Below are positions 53,941-64,000 of a stretch of DNA of 64,000 nt, piece after piece. Numbering within the stretch: position 1 is the first letter of the stretch; the number at the start of each line of letters is the position of its first letter. Source of the DNA: Orientallactaga sibirica (lineage: Eukaryota > Chordata > Mammalia > Rodentia > Dipodidae); contig JAEOAD010000982.1 of NCBI GenBank assembly GCA_036365145.1, positions 5,668,001 through 5,732,000 of the forward strand. The letters run 5' to 3'. Position numbers and translations under genes: made by a program. The notes under the pieces are model-generated. The model ran no database searches, was not told the origin of the DNA, and saw only the letters and a program-made list of their open reading frames with translations.

Positions 53941-55045
53941 CATAAATTCAGAAAACACATCTTGGGCTCAGAAAAACTTACTTTAATCTTAATTTGATCT
54001 ATTACCTTAAAGTGATGATTGAGAAGGTCTTTAAATTTTTAACTAGTTTTTAATGTGCAGCTTCTTTTCTTGAAATTTTAAGATGTTAAAATAGTGTAGT
54101 TGATCATAATCTCCTCCCATTATTCTCTCCTGTTCCACCTCTTCCACCTGATTTTACTTAAACTACTCCCCGTACCAAGTAGTCCTTCCCCTGTTCTGAT
54201 GTCTCATTCTTTTTGCCCTCCTCTGTCCTCTATGTCAAAATTTTGATGGGCACAGTATTATGCAGATCTTAACCAGCACAGAAATAGTTAACAACAAAAA
54301 AAATGTTAAGAAATCTCAGCCTTGCTGGGTTTCAAATTTTTCATTGGAACTGCTAAGGACATATAACTGAGCTTGTCTACATCCCATTTGAGGAGCTCTT
54401 CACACACATTAGGGGTGACTCGGGCTTGCTCCGTTCAGGACTAGGAAGCGAGCAGCACCCAGGAGGCCCACCACCAGGTTCCAAGTGCTTGTGGGCTGAC
54501 TCAGTGCCACTTGGTTCATTCAGCCATGCTAATTTGTTTGTCGAGTTGTGTTTCCACTCAGCGTGAGGAATTACCTTGCACTTGAAATTAATGAGGAAAT
54601 TTTAGAGGTTTTCCAGAGATTTCTGGATATTTCTGCTTTGTCATTAACTGGTGGCTACTTAGTGCCTACAGATATTTGGCCACATCAATGTTGATCATTC
54701 AGATAATTAATAAATGTCTCTTGTGAATCCCTATCAGCTCTGGCCATATTATCTAAAATGGCAACATCCCCCAGCTTAAATCAGAGTTATCTTTGCCACC
54801 CACTCTGCTTTTCTTCCTGTCTCTCTTTACTATACTAACAAGATGTACATTTTACTTATTCATCTTATAGAAGTTCATGACATCACCACTAGAGTCTAAG
54901 CCTTATAAAGATAAGAATTCAGAGCTATTATTTAGCTGGTAAATTGCAAGTGCTTAAAACAGTGTTTAGCAAATTGTGATCAATAAATGTTTGCTGATGA
55001 CACGAATAAGCCAAAATATAAACAGATCAATGAGGAAAACAGCAG
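53941..55045. other. Repeat-poor DNA (copy 2)
   Basis: Counterpart of 48627-49734; the TAAT-rich part lies at about 54520-54800 and is nearly unchanged. Confidence 0.55.
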
Positions 55046-55212
55046 GCCAGACACAGGAGCTTGTGCCTGTAGTCCCAGGACTCTGGAGATGGATGCAGGA
55101 GGACCCTGCCACTTTGTGTATCTGACATCAAGTGAGTACTGGGAACTCAAACTTGGATGCAGCCAACTTTGCAAGAAAATGTATTTAACTACTGAACCAT
55201 CACCCCAGCCCC
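55046..55212. mobile_element. B1 / reversed B2-Dip composite (copy 2)
   Basis: Counterpart of 49735-49901. Confidence 0.7.
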
Positions 55213-55421
55213 TGGTTTAGAGATTTACAGAATGTTTTGGCTCCCTTATTTTACACTTACATCCCAAACTCCATGAACAAGGGGCAGGCAGGAGTCTGTA
55301 AAAAGTGGAGTGATAAATATTTGAATTTTCACAGGGCCACACAAACTCTGTGGCCGCCCCTCAGCCGTGCTATTGTCACACAAAAGCAGATGTAAAGGCA
55401 TATTTCTAAGAGAAATATACT

Positions 55422-55668
55422 GGGCTGGGTAGTTGGCCCAGTGGATAAAACACTTGCCTCACAAGCCTGAGTACCTGAGTTGGGATCCCCAGAAATCACA
55501 CAAAAGTCAGAAGCTATGGTGGGCTTCTGTAATCCCAGCACACAGAAGACTGGAAGGGAGGTAGAGTCTGGAGAATTTCCTGGAACAGCTCGCCTGATGA
55601 ATGCATCAAGAAGAAGAAGACCAAGACTCTTCCTCAGAGGAAATAGAAGGCAAGATGTCCTCTGATCA

Positions 55669-55710
<42 letters not shown>

Positions 55711-55777
55711 TGGCACATTCACACCTCTACTCATATGTGAGCATGCACACATACACACAAAAAATATTTTTAAAAAA
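55422..55777 (+). mobile_element. B4 SINE with (CA)19 (copy 2)
   Basis: Counterpart of 50111-50460; CA tract at 55670-55707. Confidence 0.88.
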
Positions 55778-55789
55778 TCAAAAAGGTTA

Positions 55790-55973
55790 TAGGGCTGGAG
55801 AGATAGCTTAGCAGTTCAGGCGCTTGCCTGCAAAACGTAAGAACTCCTGGTTGAATCTCTAGGTCCCACATAAGCCAGATGCACAGCGACACAAGTGCAC
55901 AGTGTTGCACATGCACACAAGGGGGTACACACATCTGGAGTTCATTTGCAACAGCTGAAGGCCCTGGCATGCC

Positions 55974-56012
<39 letters not shown>

Positions 56013-56052
56013 TTCTCTCTCTCCTTTTCTCTCTCTCTCAAAAAATAACAAT
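55790..56052 (+). mobile_element. B2/Dip-like SINE, long form (copy 2)
   Basis: Counterpart of 50473-50727, with the same AAAAAGGTTA duplication (55780-55789 and 56053-56062). Confidence 0.95.
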
Positions 56053-56636
56053 AAAAAGGTTACATACTATCGAAATCCAACTCTGCCATATTCTAAAAAT
56101 GGCAAAACTATAGAGATGGTAACAACAACAAAGATATCAGTGGTCACCAGGGTCTGGGGGAACGAGGAGGGAATAAGTGCAGAAGAGGATGTAATGACTC
56201 TGTCTCCCACTGGCTTGGTGGATAGATGCATTCCACAGCTGTAAATCTATGTAGGCTATGCACCACAGGCATTGACCAGGGTAAACTGTGGAGATGTGGA
56301 CAGTGACAGAAACCACACGTTTAAGCAGATCTATGGGTACACTTCTGCTCAGTTCTGCTGTGAACCTGCATCTGCTCTCAAAAGCAGTCTGTTTGAAAAA
56401 ATGGGAGAAAGGAGGTAGTTATGGATGGGCTTGGCCTAGTCAAGTGACCCTGGGAGGAAGGTCCCAGCTTTCCTTAAATTGTACGTGCACACTTGTAGTT
56501 ACAGTGATCTCCCCTTCTATCCTTAAAGTGCCAGTACATACATTCCACCAGCACCCCAGGGAGCCTGGAAGGGCATCATTGCATACTCAAGAATGCAAAT
56601 GGGAATGCAACTTGACAGACACCTTGACTAGAAGGT

Positions 56637-57038
56637 GGTCTGGGAAGATGGCTCAGTAAAGTGCTTGCCTCACAAGCATAAGTATCCCAGTTAATCCTCA
56701 GGAGCACGTTCCTGTAGTCCCATAAATGAGATGGTAGAAACAGGTGTATCCTTGGAGCTTTCTGGCCAGCCAATCTAACCTAGTTGGTGAGTTGCAGGCC
56801 AATGAAAGAGCCTGTCTCAAAAAAAAAAAAAAAAAGTAGATGGTGTCAGGCATGTTGCTGCACGCCTTCAATCCTGGCACTTGGGAGGCAGAGGTAGGAG
56901 GATCACTGTGAGTTTGAGGGCAGCCTGAGACTACATAGTGAATTCCAGGTCAGCCTGGGCTAGAGTGAGACCTTATCTTGAAAAAAAAGGTAGATGGTAC
57001 CTGAGGTACAACTCCTGAGATGTGAGATGTCCTCTGAC

Positions 57039-57091
<53 letters not shown>

Positions 57092-57095
57092 ATAT
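56637..57095 (+). mobile_element. B4 SINE with nested B1 and (CA)n
   Basis: The head part runs to 56844, then a B1 (56845-56989), then the B4 tail 'gagatgtcctctgacctgc' and (CA)n at 57042-57087. Confidence 0.86.
56845..56989 (+). mobile_element. B1 SINE containing the duplication breakpoint
   Basis: TSD GTAGATGGT at 56836-56844 and 56990-56998. Only its first 14 bp exist at the end of copy 1. Confidence 0.95.
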
Positions 57096-57104
57096 ATAGA
57101 CTAG

Positions 57105-57315
57105 GAGCTGGGGAGATGGATCTTCAGTTAAAGGAGCTTGATTGCAAAGCCTGCTGGTGGTGGTTCAATTCCCCAGCCACCCATGAAAAGCCAGATGCCA
57201 TAAGTGACACATATGTCTGGCATTTGTTTGCAGTGGCAAGAGACCATAGTGTACCCACACTACACACACACACAAACACACACACACACATTCTGGTACA
57301 AGTAAATAAGTAAAA
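57105..57315 (+). mobile_element. B2/Dip-like SINE, diverged
   Basis: 'agctggggagatggatcttc', 'aaaagccagatgccataag', CA-rich in place of CT. Confidence 0.85.
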
Positions 57316-58981
57316 TATTTTAAACATATAAAATAAATTAAAATGGCAAATATGGCAAATTTTACATCAAGTATTTTAATGCAATTAAACTTTTTGTGGA
57401 AGGAGGCTATCAAATAATGTATGTTCAATTGCTCAATAAGCAGATAATAAAATGGATAGTTCTGTTTCTGTATTGAAAGTAGACAGAAGAAATCACATGC
57501 CCTTTACTTCAGTGGATCAAAGACTGTGATGCTTATACACAAGCCTCCAGTTCTAGGGTGGGGGAAGGGAGTGAGAAAGAAGCCTTTTCAGGATTTATTA
57601 TGGTCTGTTTTCCAGGAAGCAAATCATCTGCCATTTTACCTCTGAAATGTTTGCACACCAGCTTTGCAAAGACAGGTCTCTGATCTGTGTTCCCTGAAGA
57701 GACCTTACAGGTATCTTTGGCACTAAATCAAGCTCAGTCTAAAACAATCGTCACATAAGGGGATTGCTTTTGAGAGAGCCAGGGACCACCTGACTGCCAG
57801 AAACCACTTCTTGAAAAGTTTTTTTTTAAAAGCTGTCCAAGTTGGGATTAATGAACTCTTTGAAAAGATAAAATATACATTTTTAAAAAATGCTAGATCT
57901 TTGTATAATAACTAGTTCCCTGGAATGTGTACAGATTATTCCTCTTAGAAGTGTTTATCTGGCCATCTTGGTAATTGTTTTTATTTCTCATCAAAGAGTT
58001 TCCAAAAGACACAATGCACGCTGAACAAAATAATGATAATCATCATTTAATGTACTCAGGGAAATCCTAAAATCCCTAAGAGAAAATATAATTATATGAG
58101 AGTGCTGCCCTAGTGTTGTTCGCTTTATTTTGCCAGACACATATTATCTCTTTGCTTTGATTTCCTACCTTGTCTTGTTCCTCAGGAGAAATGAGTTGGG
58201 GGAGAAAAAAAAGCTCACACAATACACACCTGCTGCTTGTTATTTCAATTTCTCATAATATTTGTAGTGTTTGCTCTGTTAACATCACAAAAGCAGTAAG
58301 AAAGCTAATAAATATTGAATAGCTCTACCGCACAATACACACATCATGAAAATCACTTTTTAAATTGTTTTATCTACTTCACACTCCCAATATCACATGT
58401 AGCAGAAAATTTCTTGGCTGATTAAATAAAATGTCTGCATTGTTTGGCCTCAGACAGAGATTAATTTTTAAATATGGCTTAACTTAACTTAAAGATGGCA
58501 ATCTTAATGCATGTATTTACACCTACTCCCAGAGCTGGCTCAGAGGGCAGCCAGTCACCATATTGCCAGGCTGCTTAAGCATCCACATGGAGAGCCCACA
58601 TAGGAAGTTTGGGGGGGGCCACTGGGGAAATGGATTGCTCAGCAAGCTCTCAGATAACTGGTCAGTAAGACCGAGTCTCAAAGTCACCAATAGTGCTGAG
58701 GTATTCTGGCAAGATTAACACTACAGTCTTTTATAAAATAGTCAACCAAATGCCATGCCACTACTTTATAATGGAAAAAAGCATACTGCGAAGTCATCCC
58801 ACATCCAAGGTCAAAAGCAGGGATGGAATAAACCAGAGTGTATGATCAGGACATAAGAATCACGGATCTTCCTAGAAGTTTGCTTCCCACTGCTGGAATA
58901 TAGAAAAGAACCCACATATTCACTTCACAGCCTACTGTTTAAAAATATAGACTCTGGAGATGATTATAAAGCTTTTTTGTG
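57316..58981. other. 1.65 kb repeat-free DNA
   Basis: No recognised repeat. AT-rich with clean, complex sequence (for example 58010-58500). No reading frame of note. Candidate conserved non-coding region by appearance only. Confidence 0.6.
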
Positions 58982-59138
58982 AGCCGGACATGGTGGCGCA
59001 TACCTTTAATCCCAGCACTGGGGAGACAGAGGTAGGAGGATTGCTGTGAGTTCAAGGCCACCCTGAGATTACATAGTGAATTCCAGGTCAGCTTGGGCTA
59101 GAGTGAGACCCTACCTCAAAAACCAAAAAAAAAAAAAA
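58982..59138 (+). mobile_element. B1 SINE
   Basis: Full length; 'tttttgtg' flanks both ends ('gcttttttgtg' and 'agtttttgtg'). Confidence 0.94.
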
Positions 59139-59275
59139 AGTTTTTGTGTATGTGTGTGTGTGATGTGCATGTGTGTATGCATGTTCATATTGTGTGGGTG
59201 CACATGCATGTATCTGCATGCATGTGGCAGCCAGAGGTTGATGTCAGATATCCTCTTCAGTCACTCTCTTACCTT
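59139..59275 (-). mobile_element. B4 fragment, reversed
   Basis: TGTG/CATG-rich lead, then 'gtggcagccagaggttgatg' and 'atatcctcttcagtcac'. Confidence 0.65.
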
Positions 59276-59452
59276 ACAGTAAACACAACAAATCATCTCT
59301 TTTCTTTTGAGTTTCACTGAAACCCTTGACAAGTTGCTAAATATCTCTGAAGCTAGATTTTCTTTTCTACAACATAGGGAAGATAATTCCTTTTATGGGA
59401 GGTTCTGGTTTGTGGAAAGTTTATGGCCAAATTGAGATATGCTCCCACAACA

Positions 59453-59800
59453 TTGCATTAGTTACTTTTCTTGTGGCTGTGACCCAAAAATAAAAACTGA
59501 CCAAAAAACAACTTACAGAAGGAAGGGTTTATTTTTGGCTCACAGTTTGAGAGTACATTCCATCATGGCCAGAATTCACAGTGGTGAGAGCATGAGGCTG
59601 GCTGGTCATGTTGTGTTTGTGGTTGGGAAACAGAAGCAATGAATGCTGGAGTCCATCTGGCTTTCCTGCCCCTTTTCCCTTTTATTCAGTGTGAGTGCCC
59701 AGTCCATATTTATAGTGGGTCTGCCATCATTAGTTAACCCCCTCTAGAACAGCCTTCACAGATGTGCCAACAGGTGTATCTCCTAAGTGATTTGAACTAT
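59453..59800 (-). mobile_element. LTR-like or hAT-like rodent element
   Basis: 'cattagttacttttcttgtg', 'gggtttatttttggctcac', 'attccatcatggccag', 'ggtgtatctcctaagtg'. Resembles both MaLR LTRs and the rodent URR1 hAT family, and I cannot decide without alignment. Confidence 0.6.
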
Positions 59801-60197
59801 CACAAACAGGAGCACTCCATCAATGAAACTGGCGATGATCCTCCAGGCTTCTCAATGAAAAGCCAAAAGGAGATTAAGTCACATGCTCCTCTGTGGGGTC
59901 AAGAGAAATAACACCGAGTTTTTCCTTAAAATCCCACAAAACTTGAATAAGGATAAAGAACACACAATTCAAAAAGAAAAGGTAAGTACACTGCAAAATT
60001 TAAAAAAAAAAAAAGTATGAAAGCAGTGACACTGAAAGTTGGATAACAATGGAGAAATGACTGTGACCTTCTGAAAGGAGAGAATGGGACGTCCACACCA
60101 AAACCAGAGAAGATGCTACTCAAGCAAAGCGGTATTCTTCTGCAGGAGGGAGCTCAGTGATACAGGCCCACAAGTGCTCTTGAGAAGTGAATGTGAA
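59801..60197. other. Single-copy-like DNA
   Basis: Contains an A13 run near 60002. No repeat or gene recognised. Confidence 0.5.
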
Positions 60198-60210
60198 GAT
60201 GAACTCCAGA

Positions 60211-60537
60211 GCTGCAGAGACGGCTGTGTGGGTAAAAATGTTTGCCGCACAAATAGGAGGACCTAAGTTTGATCCCCAGTATCCACGTAAAAAGCCAAGT
60301 TGGCCACAGATACCTATAACCCCACCACAGAAGGGGGCGGAAACAGGAAGATCGCTGGAGCTTCCTGGCCAGCCACTCTAACAGAGAAATGGCTTGAGCT
60401 CCAGACTCAGTGACAGGCTGTGTCTCAGGGAGTTAATGTGGAAGAGCAATGGAGACAGTCACCTGACATCCTTTTCAGGCATGAGTATATGGTACACTCA
60501 TGTACACACACACACACACACACATACACACAAGCAA
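60211..60537 (+). mobile_element. B4 SINE with perfect TSD
   Basis: 13-bp TSD GATGAACTCCAGA (60198-60210 and 60538-60550). Head 'gctgcagagacggctgtgtg', 'gatccccagtatccacg', (CA)n end. Confidence 0.95.
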
Positions 60538-60550
60538 GATGAACTCCAGA

Positions 60551-61159
60551 CCAATTAGAGGACACAAAACTAATCCTCATGAACATTGGCCAAACAGACA
60601 AGACACAGAGAACTGGTGTCAGGAGAACAAGTATATAGCAATAGTGAGAAGTTTTGTTACATAGCATAATATCACTGTTACATACATCATCACAGCACGA
60701 CAATAATATGATGGTGAGGAATACCACAAGGCAAGATGGGAACAAGTGCGAAATGTCCTAATTTCATACCAGAAACTCAATTACCATTATCTAAAACTGA
60801 AGAGTGTAAGGCAAAGATAGGTAGCTAACTTCTTGATATTATTCATCCTTAATCTTGGGGTAATATGTTAGGAGCTATTATGTTTTGCAAAGGACTGGGA
60901 TAGGGACAGGTATTTGAAGGCTAGTTAATTTCAAATAATTTTCATTTCATTCTACTAAATCAAAGAAAATTAACTTCAATTCTTGCATAAATCTGGGTGC
61001 ATAATATAATATATCAAAATATAATCATTTTTAGGCAACCACCTTTCTATCTTTACCTCCAACCTTCTTTCTGAACCTGGACTTTGAAAAGTATTTAGTA
61101 TAATGGTCACCTGCCATGAATGGTGTTTACCCCTTGTTGGTGGGAATTGGAGTTGGATT
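60551..61159. other. Single-copy-like DNA
   Basis: AT-rich; a 106-aa minus frame (60425-60745) is mostly over the B4 tail. No gene. Confidence 0.55.
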
Positions 61160-61164
61160 TTTAA

Positions 61165-61313
61165 AAAAATTTTATTTCGAGGTAGGGTCTCACTCTAGCT
61201 CAGACTAACCTGGAACTCACTCTGTAGTCTCAAGTTGGACTCGAACTCAGTGTGATCCTCCTACCTCTGCCTCCTGAGTGCTGAGAATAAAAGCATGTGC
61301 CACCACACCAAGC
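61165..61313 (-). mobile_element. B1 SINE, reversed
   Basis: 'ttatttcgaggtagggtctc', 'aacctggaactcactctgta', 'tgtgccaccacaccaagc'. GATTTTTAAA flanks both ends. Confidence 0.94.
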
Positions 61314-61494
61314 AGATTTTTAAATTTTTATTTGTGGAGTTTTGTATCTCTTTATCTTTGTAGCAAGGTTGGCACATTTTAATACAAGGGTGAAAAAGTC
61401 CTCTTGGCTTCTCATGCTCAGCTAGGATCAATCAGTTCTTTTGTGGCCCAAGTACTGCTCTAACAGTGTACTTTAGAAGAGAAGCTGGGATGAC

Positions 61495-61885
61495 TCAGAA
61501 GGCACCATAGTGCTAAGAAGAAAGGACGGAGGAGTGTCCAGCACTGAAACATCTCTATCACACCTTCCAAGGCTCAGGGTCCATTGCAGAAGAGGTAGCG
61601 GAAAGAATGCAAGAGCCAAAGGAAGGTTGGGACTCCTTACAATGCACTCTTCAAGACACAAAATTGCCTGGATATCCATGACCTCACAGTGCCTGGTACT
61701 ATGTACACAAGACCCTCATAATAGGAGGAAAAGATGATGACATCAAAATAAAAGAGAGACTAATTGAGAGGGGGAGGTAATATGATGGAGAGTGGAGTTG
61801 CTAAGGGGAAGGTGGAGAGTGGAATTATCATGGTTTATTGTCTATAATTATGGAAGTTATCAATCATAATAATAAAAGAAGAAGA
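61495..61885 (+). mobile_element. L1 3' UTR end, sense
   Basis: 'ctctatcacaccttccaagg', 'gagccaaaggaaggttggg', 'tatccatgacctcacagtgc', 'agagagactaattgagagg', ending with AATAATAAAAG and (GAA)n. Same general layout as the other L1 tails but a different, older subfamily. Confidence 0.75.
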
Positions 61886-63615
61886 AGAAAAGCTGTCTTG
61901 ATCTCATTTACTTTTGCTCTCTATGAAAGTCCAACTCTGGTAAATGCTCAGGCCAACTTGCTTACTGTCTTTAAATACAGTCAAGACAAGCATGTAAAGT
62001 ACAGAGATGGGTTTGGAGGTGAGTCTTATTTTTTTCTCTCTACTACCTACCTACTAATTAGAAGCCAATTTCATAATGTATATAGATAGGTGATACATGG
62101 ATAGATATACTATATGGGAGAGAGAGGAATTTCAATTGTATTCTAAGAAAATTCTTGCTATTACCAGCAATCTGTTTCCACTTCTTTATCTTCCGCACAG
62201 AGCTTCTATTCTCTCTGAAACTAGAGCAAATAAGTAATTTGTCCTTATGCACTTTGTTAACTTTCACACAAACAAAAATCTGCATTGAAACATTTTTTAA
62301 AGTGCATAGTGCTTTGTGTCAATAAAATTCAATTTATAGCCATCATCATCAAAAGCCAACTTCCCTTTGATGTGCCAGAAGAGGCTGTCAGCCACAGCCA
62401 TGATGGCTCGGTGTTTGCCAGGTAAGCTCCCTTGGAGCAAGTAGGAAATGGTGATTTCTGCAGAGAACAGAAGGGATCGCTGCATGGCTGAGAGCACTCT
62501 TGAATTATTGCAGCACTTGAATGTTGAAGCAGCCAGAGTCTGGCAAGGTCCTGACCTGTAGCAAACTGCAGTTCTGAGGTAATCAAAGAAGCCTGTATGT
62601 GTCAGGAGATTGCAAATGGAACCATGAGTGACAACCTAGGAAAGTCACTGAGAGGAGATTCTGGAAGCTTGTTCCTCTGGAGTTTAAGAGTTGAACAGGA
62701 ACTGGGTCAAAGGGCAGCCTGTGTTTGCTAGTGAGGTCACTGTGAGTCTCAGTCCTAGGAGTCCCGTGATGACCGCCACTCCCTCCATTCCTCACTAAAT
62801 ATTTTAGGTCACAGTGATTGAAGTGTTCCCCATGATTAGTGACTTCATTAGCAGTGCTCAGCTAAGCAACAACTTGCATGAGCTGTCTCCATAGTCACCT
62901 GTTGTTTTACAATAATGTACGAGGATATTCATGGCCTCGTGTGGTGCTCAGAGAAAGAGAAAGAGGGATGCTTTCGACAGCATTTACGATGCTAACAGGG
63001 TGAGTGTTTGCACGAGACGTTGTTAGACCTACTTGTCTAGAACACTTGCTACAATATTATGATCAAGAAAATGAACCCCCTCAAATGGATTGATTCATTT
63101 ATGAAGGTTACAGAAAGAATTTCATGCTAGGGCAATTCATGTCCCACTCCACCCTCACAAACCCATAACAACTGTGGAAAGTTAACCTTAAGTATAGTAT
63201 AGAGAGGGAGAGAACAGGAAAAGTTTAGTAAGCGTAGACTAGAAATGTATCTCTGAGGTATCAATAGCAGTTTTACATATATGTGAGTGTGTCATTTCTG
63301 CTGGTAGTTATGTCTGAGAAATCACTGGACTTGGTATACCCTTTTAGCTTTTCCTGGTACTTGACTGTTCTTGCCTTCCACATCCAACCCTCCAGCTATC
63401 TTTTTACGCCACAGTAGAATTTGAAAAGTTCATTGTCAAAGTTCTAGAATACATACCTGTTAAAGTAACTCTTTCCAAGAGTTTCCACCTTAAAGCAATG
63501 AAAGTGTACGGTTTATTTTCTGCACAAAGAAAACTGTTCAGAAAACATTTGTGGAATTAATTGGGATAGAATGCTCTTGTATTCATTTTCCAGCTGAAAT
63601 ATTTTTCCCTTTGTT
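61886..63615. other. 1.7 kb repeat-free DNA
   Basis: No recognised repeat. Minus-strand frames at 62297-62586 (66 and 85 aa) overlap in different frames and show no domain. Candidate conserved non-coding or untranslated-exon sequence, unproven. Confidence 0.6.
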
Positions 63616-63693
63616 TACAGTGCTGGGAAGTGAACCCAGGGCCTTGTGCATGCTAGGCTAGTACTCTACTATTGATCCATAGCCTCAGCCCAT
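63616..63693 (-). mobile_element. ID-like SINE, reversed
   Basis: 'tgctgggaagtgaacccagg', 'gccttgtgcatgctaggc', 'tccatagcctcagccc'. Confidence 0.8.
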
Positions 63694-64000
63694 AGTCAAG
63701 ATGACGTTACATCCTCAAAGACAGGCAAAGAAAGCCTAATTGCTGCCTCTGCCTACTGGATGTGTGAGCCTCCAAAAAATAATTCCACTCAGCCTGACTC
63801 CTTCCCCCTGGGGCTAGCCTGATAGCTTCATTAGCCCACTTCTCAGGTAACCTGGCTCATGGTTTTGATACACAGCAATCATTCTCAAAATGTGCACATT
63901 GAGCAGGAAGTTAATGGGTCTTACAGGATAAAGGAAATTGTGTTCTAATGACTTTGGTAGACAGAGACAAAATTAAGTGGGTGTCTGTCCTATGGATTTT
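63694..64000. other. Single-copy-like DNA to window end
   Basis: No recognised repeat or gene. Confidence 0.5.

Larger units (their letters stand above)
51537..56858 (+). repeat. 5.3-kb tandem duplication, copy 2
   Basis: 5,322 bp matching 46245-51536; the extra length is mainly microsatellite and A-tract growth. Its right end runs without interruption into a complete B1 and the rest of a B4, so this side keeps the original arrangement. Confidence 0.97.

Noticed and set aside
46245..56858. Duplication caused by homologous recombination between flanking B1s
   Set aside because: The two breakpoints fall at different positions of the B1s (after base 14 in one, past the A tail in the other), which unequal crossing-over would not give.
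1..64000. tRNA genes suggested by SINE heads
   Set aside because: B2/Dip, ID and B4 heads keep tRNA-like promoter boxes, but the sequences are SINEs with tails and target duplications. No intact cloverleaf gene was found by eye.

Overview
The window is mammalian, specifically rodent, nuclear DNA with no protein-coding gene that I can support. The evidence is several hundred-copy-style SINE families recognisable by eye: B1 (7SL-derived), B4, ID, and a very abundant tRNA-derived SINE of the B2 superfamily. That last SINE starts with a 'ggctggagagatggct' head, has an internal CT tract and ends in an (AAATA)n tail. It looks like the Dip family of jerboas and relatives (Dipodoidea), so my best guess is a jerboa-like rodent. 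That species-level guess is inference from remembered repeat families, not a search. Almost every open reading frame lies in a SINE, LTR, LINE or microsatellite and carries no conserved domain. The one clear protein homology is a decayed L1 reverse transcriptase.

Layout. 1-9,100: SINEs, MaLR-like LTRs, an old L1 3' part broken by a B4 and an LTR, a long (AAAAG)n array and an 82-bp perfect palindrome. 9,984-12,470: a mosaic of L1 pieces in both orientations with an LTR, a B1 and a B2/Dip inserted. 13-30 kb: dense SINEs, three MaLR-like LTRs, L1 3' ends, and several places where two elements landed one after another at the same target site. 30.5-33.4 kb: the 3' third of an L1 in sense, with its long 3' UTR, interrupted by a younger L1 tail and a SINE. 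35.75-37.15 kb: a repeat-free, relatively CpG-rich island. 40.75-42.99 kb: a complete non-autonomous LTR retrotransposon (paired LTRs, primer site, polypurine tract, 5-bp target duplication) inserted inside an older LTR. 44-46.2 kb: L1 tails and B1s. 46,245-56,858: two head-to-tail copies of a 5.3-kb unit, roughly 99% identical. 57-64 kb: mostly single-copy DNA with two repeat-poor islands, an LTR-like element, a B4, a B1, an L1 tail and an ID.

The most notable items are the recent 5.3-kb tandem duplication (or assembly duplicate) with base-resolved breakpoints, the nested complete LTR element, and the recurrent serial retroposition at the same target sites. I saw no CRISPR, operon, phage or other microbial-type system, and no previously undescribed coding system. 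The repeat-poor islands are the places where a regulatory element could hide. Coordinates of elements without a stated target-site duplication (TSD) are good to about 5-15 bp.
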